Source: Selaginella moellendorffii
Taxonomy: Eukaryota; Streptophyta; Lycopodiopsida; Selaginellales; Selaginellaceae
DNA: 64,000 nucleotides
Assembly (NCBI RefSeq): GCF_000143415.4
Contig: NW_003314299.1
Coordinates: 1,552,559 to 1,616,558, forward strand
Reading direction: 5' to 3'
Position 1 is the first letter of the stretch. Each line of letters opens with the position of its first letter. Shown one piece after another: positions 23,081 to 34,449 of this stretch. The position numbers and the translations under genes are program-made. The notes beneath the pieces are model-generated. The model worked only from the letters and a program-made list of their open reading frames with translations, was not told the DNA's origin and made no database searches.

Positions 23081-23989
23081 TTATTTTAACTTAATCTACA
23101 CACACCACTTGTGCATGGTCGATCTCCTCGGCCCATTTCCACAACGAAAAGGATAATTTTTGGGAGGCACAACAGCATATCTCTCTTCTTGCAACTCATG
23201 AGCACCTTGCATGAGAGGTAGTTTGTGCCGCCCAAAGTCGGGGAATGATTGAAGGCGTGGAGGTATTTTTACAAAGGCATTAGTAGACCGGTGGTTCTAG
23301 AAGAACGAGGTGGCAAGGAGATGCGCAAAGATACCCAAATGATTGTCTGGGGGATTTGGGTGCGGGCATTTGCGGTTGGAGCGCTGGAATGGGCGGAATT
23401 ACGAATGTGACTGAAGCGCTAGTATAAGGTTTTTTGAGGTTTAAGCTGTGAGTTACCTAGAGAACTTTGGGTTGCGAGGGTGGGATTTCTCCAAGGCGTG
23501 GTAGTGTGAGACTTCCCAGCTAAACGCAAAAAGAATTCCAATGAAAACTCCGAAAGAGAGTTCAGTCATGCTTAAGGATTTCATGTCTCGCCCACACGGT
23601 GGATGTTTTTCAGCCGAAGATTAGTGCGTAGTTGTGCCTTTGGCCGATGCTTTGCATAACCCGGAGAATTTGCCACACGTGGACTAGGTGACACGTTCAA
23701 TCGTAGGGGGCACAAGTTAGGGTGCCGAAATATAGTGAAAAATATATAATTTCTGGACATGAACTAGAGTATAAATGTTGTAGTAAAAGGTTATGAAATA
23801 GGACTCTTTAGTTAGAAAAAACAAATTTTGGTCCTCAATCTAGTAGAGAGGTAGAAGAGTCACAAAGGAGGACTAGCCTGGTATATCTGGGAGATCAGGG
23901 CTTACATGTGTGCGGGATTTCATGAACTTCAGGGGGATAGAGGTTCTGGTGTCAGGAACCTGATCTAAAGTTCAGATCTCCAGCAAATA
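23081..23989. other. unannotated stretch
   Basis: No gene, RNA or clear repeat recognised. Base composition moves from mixed to AT-rich toward the transposon block. Confidence 0.3.
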
Positions 23990-24250
23990 GTTCCAAGAAA
24001 TCTATGCTGCATCGGTATCAAAGCCCTCTGGACACACATACAGTGGGAATTCTGCCTAAGTTCAGCGGTGAATTGGATAGAGACCCTCAGCTGCATGTGG
24101 AGACTGCTAAGTCGTTCTTAGTGGTGATGGCAATTCACATTTTCCATACTTCCAGTTGTCTCTTTCAGGACAGGCACTCTTTTGGCAGCTCACTATTACG
24201 CAACAATATGCATTTCAATTCAACACATTCACAAAACTTTTCTTGACTTA
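23990..24250 (+). mobile_element. retrotransposon gag relic with primer-binding-site-like start
   Basis: TCGGTATCAAAGCC at about 24012 resembles the primer-binding site for initiator tRNA-Met (TGGTATCAGAGC). The following frame has LPKFSGELDRDPQLHVETAK, close to the start of Ty3/Gypsy gag (PKFxGxxxxDPxxHV). The frame ends at about 24246; nothing else of this element is clear. Confidence 0.45.
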
Positions 24251-24724
24251 TTTTGAACCACCAATAGTGAACTTGACCACTAACAAATAGTTCATGTTAG
24301 AATAGGTTATCTACAGCTAAACCATATTCAAAGGTCAATATCCTATTTCATTCTCTCTTTTTGAAACATTGGTGTATTTTTTGCTTGAATCATTTGCATG
24401 ATTCATAGTTAATTTTTTTTTCATTTATTTGTTAAATCCTCCTCATGATGACATTTGTATAGAAGCAATAGATAAATTTGATATCATTAGTAGTTTTTTG
24501 AGTTGGAAACAAAACTCAAGAAGAAATGAACTTATGGATTACATTGGGTTTTATATTGCTTACATCATAAAAAGAAAGAAGGCAAAAATTAAGAAAAGTG
24601 TTTTAAGAAACAAGACCAACTAATCAAGTGATTATAATTGACAATAGTTCAAAGATGATTTGGTAAAGGAGATTTAAAATGTATTTTCTGTGGAAAAATG
24701 AATTATATACCCTATTATATGCAT

Positions 24725-25200
24725 TATATAAAGGGAGAACCAAGGTTTGGTAAACCCTAAGAAAAAGACCAAAATGACCAAAGAGTGGGCTAAATATCAT
24801 TGTGTATGATCATTCCCTGATGACGGGAGGATTGCTAGGTCAGGATAATAGAATAAAAAAAGGGCTCTACAATCAAGTGATCACCTTTTTAGTTAGTTGA
24901 TTTAGGTTGTAAAGGATAGAATTTTAATATTGGTATTAGAGCTTAGTGGCTGACAAGTGGAGTAAAAATATTTTAAAGGAATATTCAATATAGTGGATCT
25001 AGAGGGAGAACCAAAGATTGTCTAAACCTAAAAGAAGGCCAAAAGGTGGCCTAAATATGATTGTCCAGATGATCATTCCTTGACAAAGGGAGGATTGTTA
25101 TGCACCACATCAGGATAATAGAACAAAGAAAGGGCCCTACAATCAAGTGATCACCCCTTTAATGGTGTAAGGAATAAGATCTTAGCATTTAAAATTTATT
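24725..25200 (+). repeat. diverged direct repeat with LTR-like features
   Basis: Segments about 24725-24925 and 25005-25185 share GGGAGAACCAA, GATCATTCC, GGGAGGATTG, CAGGATAATAGAA and TACAATCAAGTGATCACC in order, offset about 285 bases. A primer-binding-site-like TTGGTATTAGAGC follows the first copy at about 24932, which suggests LTR origin. Confidence 0.5.
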
Positions 25201-26299
25201 ATTTATTACTTTAATTATAATATAAAGTGTTTCATTACTTTTTACAAAATTTACTATAGTTGATTGCTAAACTATAATCTAAATTTATGAGATAAAACCC
25301 TTTATTACATCAAAGTTTTTTTTTCTATTCTTCTAATGACTCTTTGGAATATAACAATGTTAAACTATATATAACAAAAAATTCAATTCATAATTTAAGA
25401 GTTTTGATTTTTATAAGCTTTGTAGTAAAGGCAATATTTACAAGCTTCCACTACCTTGTCAAATATACAGGAATCTATATAATTTTGGTCATTATGTGGT
25501 AAATTTTATATATTTACAAGAGATGGAGAGGTAAGATTGAATTAATTAAATTAATAAATTGAAAATTTAATAAATTCTTATTACATTTATTAAATTAATT
25601 CTTAATTATATCTCTACTCTAGTATAGAAGCCTTTTTATCTTGATAAGCCTCTTGTGGTCTAGATAAATGTGATTTATATTGTTATTTGCTTTAAGTTGG
25701 GTGTCCTCTCACATATATCAGTCACAAATTTGATGTCATACAATAGAATTAGCCTACTTGATAAGGAGTTATATACTAGGATCACTATTATGAATGAATG
25801 ACAACATTATCTATATAAATCAGATTTTTATTTGAATTCAAACCATTAGTGTTTCTAGGATTTTAATTTTCAAAAGGAATTTTGAGGCAACTTTTCTTAT
25901 TAGCAAAAGTTCTTATAGATGTCTATTAAAATTGGTAAAAGCATAGAGATGGCAATAAAGTGGCTGATACTTTATATAGGATAGTGAATTTAATTTGATT
26001 CGTGAAGCTATCAAGAGATCTATTGAATGAGCTTAAGAAGTTTGTTGACTTTGACTCCTTTACCATTAATGTGCATGTGAAGGTTTTATTAAAGGATATC
26101 TCTACAGATTTGAAAGGTGATAAATTTGTGTCATTAGAGATATAAAAAGGCATCCTAGTGAAAAAGGGACATATGTAGTTCCTCATGTTGATAAACTCAT
26201 CAAATAAACCTTAATTAAGTGTTATGATATGCTAATTACTAAGCATCTAGACTGATGACATATATATTAATAAAAAAGTAATTCTTTTGGCTTGGAATG

Positions 26300-27610
26300 A
26301 AGTTTAATTGCTAAGAGATCATCAAAATCTTATTAGCTTCTATCATCCTTTATATGTACCCAAGAATAAATAGGATAGCATCTCAATATACAATATCATT
26401 AATTTGCCTAAAACTTTTTAAGGAAAGAATGTTATTTAGATTGTTGTGGATCGTTTAACAAAGATAGCTCACTTCTTCCTAATGAAGACTATAATTAAAA
26501 CTTTTAAACTTGCTCAATTACTTATAGATGAGTTATTTAGTCTCTAGGATGGTATTATAAATGATTGAAATCCCAACTTCATATCCAAGTTTTAACAAAC
26601 AATCGTTGAGAAGCTAGAGACTAAACTAAGTAGAAGTAGTGGTGCACATCCACAATCAAATGGGCAGACACTAGTATGATTTAGCATCTCATGATTTTGA
26701 GTTAAAGAATATGAATCAGATGTTAGAAGATATTTTAAGGTTTTTTATGTATAAACTCTTAAATTTGAACTTCCCAGTATGTCATCTAGTCTAATATTAT
26801 TTAATATAAAGACACTTAGCCCTAAATATATCAATACCCTTAACCAATTGGAAAAGAGGCTACACTTTTGTTAATAACCCTTTCCTTTTATATTTGAACC
26901 CTTATAGACTATTTTTTTATTTGTTCTCCTTAGTTATTTATAAAATTTTGACTCTACAAAGTGTATGAGAGAAGTACCTACCTTTGCTTCAATTTTCTTA
27001 TAATAACACTCAACAATTCATTATTTATATATCTTAATTCATAATGATGTATAGCTGTAAACCAAGATCTGTAATTTACTTATAATTTCTTGGAGGATAT
27101 ACAAGACAAGCTTGAATTAGTTAAGACAAGCTCAAGAATAAGATAAAAGATAAGTTTATGGGCATTGTCATCATCAAGAGTACAAAATTAGTATCAAGAT
27201 TTTTCTTATGCTATTAAACGCATAACAGGCTTTAAAAAAAAGTGGCAATGTTTAGTTCAATATTATAGGTCTTGGATATCTTGCCGCACATAAGGATTAT
27301 ATTTACACTTTTGACTTACCAATTAATTTGAAAATTCATCTAACATTTCATGTGAGTAAATTTAGAGCGTGTTTACACTCTAGTGATGTTATGAATCAAT
27401 TAATCATCTAGGTCCTAGAGATTAATGTTGAGAAAGTTTGTCTAGCTAATATTCTTGCTCAAAGGTTAGCAAAAGTAAGTTACAAAACAACTCACGAGTT
27501 GTTGGTTCAATTAAATGGTTATTTCATGAATAATGTTATATGAGAAGTCAAAAAGAGAGTGTTTCTAAATTTAAATTATAACTTAGATGATATTCTTGAG
27601 AAAGGGGAGA
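26300..27610 (+). mobile_element. Ty3/Gypsy integrase relic
   Basis: The plus strand shows integrase blocks with stops between them: WDSIS-like and NLPKTF, then VVDRLTKIAHF, FISKF, LETKLSRSSGAHPQSNGQT and, after an interruption, DLPINLKIHLTFHVSKFRA. The order and motifs match the integrase core and C-terminal part of plant chromovirus-type Gypsy elements. The frame is broken many times. A 5S-LTR-like repeat (about 26755-26895) appears to interrupt it. Confidence 0.7.
26755..26895 (-). repeat. degenerate copy of the 5S-containing LTR family
   Basis: Reading the minus strand, it keeps the order of the element at 30971-31164: about AATTGG, AGGGT, TTAAG-like box, the GGGAAGT end and TTTAGAG. Decay is strong. 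It lies between two integrase blocks, as expected for an insertion. Confidence 0.5.
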
Positions 27611-27889
27611 GATGAGTTCTATAGTTATATTGCTATATAATTTGAGCTATTGCTTTATTTATATTCTCTTGTTTATATGGCTTTATTGTCATATGAGAAC
27701 ATTATATTGCTTTCTTTCTTTCATAACTATTTGTCATAACATTGACGTTATCATTCACACATCTTTTCTCTATGACTATAGAGTCTTGAACTCCCTTCAT
27801 GTAACGCTCATTTAGCTTCTCGAGACTACCATCCATGATTAGTTTATGAGGGAGGGGAAAATGACACAAACTATAGGAACACTTATTAG

Positions 27890-28720
27890 GGATTCAGAGT
27901 TGTTTGTTTTAAGTGTATCACATTCAGAAAGAATGAGCAAATTTGGGTTATAGTTGATAGGTTGACTGAATACATGAGGTTTATCCCTCTTAAAAGTACT
28001 ATTATTGCTAAAAGAGTTATAACCAAATAAATATGTTAGTGAGGTTTTTTCTACTCATGAATTACTTTGGATATTGTTAGTGATCATGATACAAAATTTA
28101 ATAGTGGATTTTGGAAAAATTTCTTTCATGGTTTAGGTACTACTCTAAGTTTAGTAGTGGTGATCATAGATGAGGAAACAGAATGTATTACCAAGTTTTT
28201 GAAAACATGTTATATACTAGTATTGTTAAAATTAGCTAGTGTAGTGGGATTAATATATACCTTTGGCAAAATTTGCTTATAATAATAGCAAGCATGACAA
28301 CATTACTATAACATCATTCATTGCTATGTATGGATGACATCCTTGACTAATTGATCTTGGTATTTATTAGGTAGATTCTCTGGATTTGAATATTGATGCT
28401 CATAATTTGGTAGCTAAAATAGATAAGATTCTACATGATTGTTGAGGCAATCTTATGAAAATTCAAGATTATACCAATTAGCATAGAAGCTTTTGTCATT
28501 ATCATATTAGGTGGTTTTTCTATCTACTTTTCTAAAGACTTCCATTACCTCTTTATGAAAAGGAAAAAGTGATAAAGTTTCATCTTATTATATTAGGCCA
28601 TTTGAGATTATTCAGAAAATTAATAATATGGTATATAAGTTAAAGCTTTCAGTAGGTGTGTATGTACATCCAGTTTTTTATATGAGTCAACTTAAAAGAC
28701 TAGGGTAGTATCAAAAGACT
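27890..28720 (+). mobile_element. second Ty3/Gypsy integrase relic
   Basis: Blocks VIVDRLTEYMRFIPL, DIVSDHDTKFNSGFWKNFF and GLGTTLSL give the integrase core with an Asp in SDHD. Then FEIIQKINNMVYKLKL and VHPVFYMSQLK give the C-terminal part. Stops and frameshifts interrupt it. A further fragment of the same C-terminal block lies near 36225-36260. Confidence 0.7.
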
Positions 28721-29479
28721 TATGATCATCTTTTACATTTATTGTTGCTCTTTAACCACCCAACTCTACAAAATAGTTCCACCTCTTTATTATAATGCAT
28801 AGTGAACGTATTAATATTGCTTTGTCACTAGCTTTATCATATTGTTGCATCACTAGCTACAGTTCAATACACGTTTTGTGTTGAACGCAATATATTTCAC
28901 CAAGTGTAATCTAGAGCATTTAAAGCTAGTGAATTTTGTTTGTGTAATTTTTGTCTTTGATTTTGATAAGTTTTGACATTATATAGGACATTTTATCAAG
29001 AGTAGGCCATCTACAATTTTTCATATGCTAACTCAACCAACCTATTTTACAAAGTTAATATGCTTATTGGATGTTGCAATTGCAAGTCTTTGACTTTGTC
29101 ATCCTAACTGAGAATGAATACATATTAGCTAATGTCCTTTAGTATCACTTCTGTTAACTTTCATTGTTCCTCTTGACTTGGTTATGATTTTTGAGACATC
29201 TTATGGTGGTTTATTATCCTTGTTATACAAACTACTAACAATTCTATGAGAAGATTTTTTTCCATCCCTATCTCAACAAGTAAGATATCAACTTTTTAAA
29301 AAGATAGTGAAGTTTCTTTTGGTAGTTGATATTTTGTGGCATTTTGCTAGTTGCATTGACTCAGATGAATTTACAATTATACTCCAAGCTATGCATATCG
29401 CTATGTGGATAATGTTTGATTTGTTAAACACTTGGCTAGTAATTTGAGATGGTCTATATTAAAGATAAACATCCACTAC

Positions 29480-29740
29480 ATTATAAGTTGAGGTAATTTC
29501 TTGTGTTGCAATAGACTAGGACACTACAATAACTTCATCTATAGTAATTTTTCTAGTACCATATATCATTTTATTTGATCATAGATCTCATTTCCTTGGT
29601 TTAGTGGTGAATATCTTAATTCAGAAGTTCAATATCACCCATTTAAAATTTAGTACTTACTTGCCTCAAAAGAATAGACAAACAAAGATTACAAATAAGT
29701 TTGTAAAGTAGATTCTCTAGAAGTTAAAAAACTATAGAAT
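29480..29740 (+). mobile_element. third integrase relic
   Basis: The plus strand reads DHRSHFLGLVVNILIQKF and STYLPQKNRQTKITNKFVK, matching the DxGxxF and YxPQxNGQxExxNK region of retroelement integrases. It is short and degenerate. Confidence 0.5.
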
Positions 29741-29809
29741 AAACATGTTATAATGCAAAATATAAAATTATTCCCCTAAACCAACCAAAAGAGTCAAACT
29801 TAAAACCTG

Positions 29810-29968
29810 TTCTAATACCAAATGTAAACTTTTAAATTTAGACTTTCTGTGAGGTCACCTAGCCCAGTATTATTTAAACCTAAGGACACTTAACTCTAAC
29901 TATTCTAAAACCCTTAATCAATTAAAAAATGGGGTACACTCTTAAGTCATTCTTTTTGGTTGCTTACA
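29810..29968 (-). mobile_element. 5S-containing LTR with adjacent primer-binding site
   Basis: On the minus strand the element starts TGTAAGCAACC (29968) and ends GTTTACA (29823), then TT and TGGTATTAGAACA, close to the initiator tRNA-Met primer-binding site. It aligns with the LTR at 30971-31164 through TTAAGTGTCC and GGGCTAGGTGACCTC. This places the 5' LTR of a minus-strand element here, with its internal part toward lower coordinates. Confidence 0.65.
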
Positions 29969-30515
29969 CATTGATAATGTATTCACTAAGCCAAAGAGGA
30001 GGACTCATTGCAAAAACTCCCCATGATTTATGAAAAATAGTTTTTAAGCTAATCTTATTCAATAATTCAAATTTGGTTATAGTTAGCAAAGCCATAATTA
30101 AATTTTCCATTCCACTTTAATCATTTAATTGCTTTGACCACTTGAAAGAGTCTTATTAATATATGCTACGACCCTAAAGGTGGCTTCACTTGCACTTGGT
30201 ACAAATTTTCCACATATCTAAATTCTATTTTAGGCATCCAAAGGTATCAATGATGTGAGACACAAATCCCTATGTCCCAAAATGGAGTAGAAAGGGTGCC
30301 ACATGGTAATGGTTGAAATGAAAGTTTAATAAGCATAACATATTTGGATTGAATGCTCTAACTTGAAAAGTCAAGAGTAGGAGTGGAACTCCAAACAAAA
30401 TGTTCGAGGAATGAGTACGAAATAATCAATGAATGAGTCTCTAAAAAAGGACACAAAAAAGATTGACACGTGGCAGGTGTCATGATACATAGAAGTGTTA
30501 AGAACAAGTCTAAAA

Positions 30516-30970
30516 AGAGTCTAAAAAGGAATGTGAGATAGAGTCCGAGATGGAGTCTAAAAAGGAATCCAAGATGGAGTCCAAGATGGAGTCCAATATG
30601 GAGTTTGATATGGATCTAAGATGGACCCGAGATGGAATTCGATATGGAGTTTAATATAAACCCGATATGGACTTAAGATGGACCTAAGATGGAGTTCCAC
30701 TCGAGATGGAGTCCAATATAGAGTCTAATATGGATTTGAGATGGACCCAAGATGGACCTGAGATGGAATCTAAGATGGACTTGAGATGGACCCGATATAA
30801 AGTCTAAAATGGGACCCAAGATGGAATCCGACATGGACCTGAAATAGAGTCCAATATGGACCCAAGATGGAGTCTGATATGGACCTGAGATAGAGTCCAA
30901 GGTCGAGTCTAAGCTGGACTTAAGATGGAACCAAGACCGAGACCAAGATTGAGTCTGAGACTGAGACTGA
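30516..30970. repeat. degenerate 12-bp minisatellite (GATGGAGTCCAA type)
   Basis: About 450 bases of imperfect 12-mers such as AAGATGGAGTCC, AATATGGAGTCT, GAGATGGACCCA. The array ends at GAGACTGAGACTGA, directly against the LTR at 30971. An open minus frame across it is a by-product of the 12-bp period. Confidence 0.85.
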
Positions 30971-31164
30971 TGTAAGCAACCAAAGGGAACGACTCGAGAG
31001 ACAGTCCATGGGGTTCAAATATAGAGGGAAAGGGCCCATGAATAAGAGTGCACCCCCTTTTCCAATCGGTTAAGGGTCTTGGGATACTTGGAGTTAAGCG
31101 TCTTTGGGGTTGAATAGTACTGGGTTGGGTGACCTCCCGGGAAGTCCAAACTCATGAGCTTACA
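30971..31164 (+). mobile_element. solo LTR carrying a 5S rRNA domain (Cassandra-like)
   Basis: 194 bases bounded by perfect 7-bp inverted ends TGTAAGC and GCTTACA. ACTGA lies on both sides (30966-30970, 31165-31169), which fits a 5-bp target-site duplication. Inside, GAGTTAAGCGT, TTTGGGG, AATAGTACTGGG and TGGGTGACCTCCCGGGAAG follow the 3' half of plant 5S rRNA, covering box A, the intermediate element and box C of its internal Pol III promoter. LTRs with 5S inserts are the hallmark of Cassandra terminal-repeat retrotransposons. Caveat: the left flank is made of GACTGA repeats, so the target duplication could be chance. Confidence 0.75.
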
Positions 31165-31650
31165 ACTGAGTCAAAGTCAAAGTTGGGGTTGAATAGTACT
31201 GGGCTGGGTGACCTCCCGGTACATGGGGTTCAAATATAGAGGGAAAGAGCCCATGAATAAGAGTGCACCCCCTTTTCCAATCGGTTAAGGGTCTTGGGAT
31301 ACTTGGAGTTAAGCGTCCTTGGGGTTAAATAGTACTGGGCTGGGTGACCTCCCGGGAAGTCCAAACTCAGGAGCTTACAACTGAGTCAAAGTCAAAGTTG
31401 GGGTTGAATAATACTGGGCTGGGTGACCTCCCGGGTGGGTGACCTCTCGGGAAGTCCAAACTCAGGAGCTTACAACTGAGTCAAAGTGAAAGTTGGGGTT
31501 GAATAGTACTGGGTTGGGTGACCTCCTGGGAAGTCCAAACTCAGGAGCTTACAACTGAGTCAAAGTCAAAGTTGGGGTTGAATAGTACTGGGTTGGGTGA
31601 CCTCCCGGGAAGTCCAAACTCAGGAGCTTACAACTGAGTCAAAGTCAAAG
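31104..31650 (+). repeat. 79-bp tandem array derived from the LTR 3' end
   Basis: About six full or partial copies of a 79-bp unit starting TTGGGGTTGAATAGTACTGG. Each holds the 5S box C, the LTR end GAGCTTACA and ACTGAGTCAAAGTCAAAG. Clear unit starts are at 31104, 31183, 31399, 31493 and 31572. A second, near-complete LTR (from about 31212, ATGGGGTTCAAATATAGA, to about 31379) sits inside the array. One unit at 31435-31450 carries a short internal duplication (GGGTGGGTGACCTC). Confidence 0.9.
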
Positions 31651-31884
31651 TCCAAGTCTATGGCCAAGAAAGGCTAGTATGACCAAGGAAGGCTATACCC
31701 ACGTGGTGGGGGATGATATGACCACTAAAAAATCCAAGGCTAGAGTGAATACAAATGGACAAGTGGGATAATTTGGTGATGTGTTCAAAAACTAACTTTA
31801 ACTCCTCTAGGAGATCGAATAGTCAATGCTTTTAATCCAAGTGTGGGTGGCATTATCTACTTAGATACCTAGTGTAGCTCATTG

Positions 31885-32850
31885 GAACCTCGCTCTAGCC
31901 ATATGGCTAGGGCCCTCAAAGGCAAAAAGTGGGGAGAGTACTATAGGTTTATAATGTTTTAAAATATTGTTCTAAAATCCCAGACCGTGGAAAGGAAGAA
32001 AAATAGTCTTCTTGTGTAGTGACTAAGGATGTAATCATGTGGCAAGGAAGTCCCAAACGTCAATGGGATGTAATGGTTGGGCTTTTGAACTTTGACCTAG
32101 TGGCAGTGTTGGTGAATACAACTGAGGATAGAGTGGTTCCTATGTCTCCAAGCATTTTAAGGATGCTAAAAAGTGGTTCTGGGATGACTATTTATAGACG
32201 AATGACTTAGTCTTTGAAAAATGGGACTATGGTACAGGTGGTCTAGGACTATTAATGAGATAAGGGTAAATGAACATGGCTTTAGTGTAACAAACTAATA
32301 TTGTGGATCAGATACATAGGGTATGTGGATCAAGTGCAAAGGCTGAGTGTCATAGATGCTATTCACAGGGCTAGCAAGTCCTCAAGTCTAGAATAGAATT
32401 TATGAAGGTTATGAGACTTCACCAAGTGATCAAAAGTATGGTTAAGTGATTAAAGTAGAATCTCTTAAGTTATTTTCTTAGTTGCTTACACCTTGCTCTA
32501 GCCATATGGCTAGGGCACATTAGTTATTAAAGGTAGGGGGAGTATCTATGAGGATTATATTAATTTGCAATGTTTTGAAATTATCTCAAAATTTTTTACT
32601 ATGGAAAGGAAGAGGACTGGTTCTTGTACTTGATAATGAAAGGTATGGTTACATGGTGAGGAAGTCTCTATGGTCAATGGGTTTTAATAACACCCTAATA
32701 TATTGTTGGTGAATATAACTATGGATAAAGAGAGATTTGATTAAACAATAGTGGCGATCCTAAGGATGGTAAATAGTGATTATAAAATAAATATTTATGA
32801 CATAGATGGTTTTTTTTGTTTATAGTAATGGTGGTCTTAAATTACTAATA
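31885..32850 (+). repeat. diverged direct duplication with 16-bp palindrome
   Basis: Segments about 31885-32240 and 32490-32850 share CTCTAGCCATATGGCTAGGG, then GGTTTATAAT/GGATTATATT, ATGGAAAGGAAGA, ATGTGGCAAGGAAGTC/ACATGGTGAGGAAGTC and GGTGAATA in order. Offset is about 605 bases. CTAGCCATATGGCTAG is a perfect palindrome in both. No coding content recognised. Confidence 0.65.
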
Positions 32851-32920
32851 AGATAGTAAGAATAGATATGGATTTAATGTAAGAGGGCAATATTATAAAC
32901 GACTAAATTTTCCACGATCC

Positions 32921-33350
32921 ATAAGGGTCAAAAATAAAGGGAAAGGGGCCATGAACAAGAATGCACCTCTTTTTTCAATCAGTTAAAAGTTTTGGGATAC
33001 TTTGAGTTAAGTGTCCTTAAGTTTGATTAATATTGGGTCTTAGGAAATTTAAATTCAAAATTTATATTTGCATATGTTGAAATTAACATCTTGTAAGTTC
33101 AATTTTCTTTGGCTAAGCTTGACCTAAGGGATAGGATGTCAAAAGAGTAGAGCTCTCAAAAGAGCTGTAGCTTTTAACTTTTATTGCTTCTGGGAGAGTT
33201 ATGGCTCTTAACTTTTGTTTACGAGGGTGTAATAGATTATGAGTAATTAAAAATAATAACTTGAAATATAGAGGGAAATGGCCTATGAACAAAAGTACAC
33301 CCCGTTTTTCAATTTGTTAAGGGGTTTTTTCAAATTCAGGAGCTTACAAA
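32921..33350 (+). repeat. two further degenerate 5S-LTR family copies
   Basis: 32921-33060 keeps GGGTCAAAAATAAAGGGAAA, AATGCACC, GATACTTTGAGTTAAGTGTC and TTGATTAATATTGGGT. About 33262-33350 keeps AATATAGAGGGAAATGGCC, GTACACCCC and the LTR end AGGAGCTTACA, with the 5S part deleted. Confidence 0.6.
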
Positions 33351-34449
33351 AGGTTTTAATTAGCCATATAAAGTATCCAAGTATGTAGTGCCACCCCAAC
33401 TTAAATTAAGAGCATTGACTATTCATTTTCTGAAAGAATTAAATCTAACTATAAATCACAACATCTATGTCACACTTTCTTTATTTCTCAAGTTCTGAAA
33501 AAAAATACCTTCACTTTCCCACATCTCATCTATGAGCAAATATTCATATCAATATGACCATTTAGACTTAATGTAATCTCTATTTACTTCTATCATTCTT
33601 ATTGTTGTACATCCTTCAGCCAATATGTCTATTTAATTGCCATCCTAGTATATATGTGCCAAAACCTCTTCTAACCACTCTTTCCTAGAAGCAATAAGTA
33701 TGATTGCACCAATTCAGCCTGAAAGTTAATAATAATGATCTATAGGAGCATACAAACTCCATTCATGTCTAGTAGTATATCCTTGATAAGTCCCACTATC
33801 TTATCATAATGTTAAGCAAAGGTTTTGAGAATTGTTATATTAAATTGATCTTGAGTTGTCAACAAATATCCTGAACCTGAGTTTATGATTGATTTTAAGA
33901 CTAATTTACTATTCACTAATGGAGAGCAAGAAAATGCTCATAGATCAACATATTGTGTATAAATTCCAACTTGATATAGATTCTATATTAGAACCTAAGT
34001 CTCCTCCAGCTATCCATCTAGGTGATGAGAGGTCATCCAACAACTTTAGAGCAATCTCTACAAGTTGTATGATAGTGGTCACAACAACTTCAAATCATCC
34101 ATTAACAAATATGGTTGAGTTTGTAAGGTCAATAGAGAGACTGGTTCAAGAGGTACCACCTTCAAATTAGTTTTAGTTATAGTTAATCTAAGAATTAAGG
34201 CATAGGATTGTTACAACTCCTATAAAGGTTCTTGTTATGGTATTCATCCTGGTCATTGTCAACATTGGTGAGGTATCTACTTCCTTAAGTTTGCAAAACA
34301 AATCCACTAATAAAATTTGTTTACCATTTGTCCCCTATATAAGTAATTTTCACACTATATGCTAAAATTAAATACTCAAAATATTCAATTTCCTCCAAGA
34401 AAACTCATAATTGGATAACTTTAAATTATCCCTCAAAAGTTAAAAAAAT

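Noticed and set aside
30673-30900. 75-codon minus frame
   Set aside because: Created by the 12-bp period of the minisatellite.
31060-31140. A genuine 5S rRNA gene
   Set aside because: Only the 3' half is similar; the 5' half is missing and the match lies inside an LTR.
31104-31650. CRISPR-like array
   Set aside because: Repeats are contiguous with no unique spacers, and the genome is eukaryotic.
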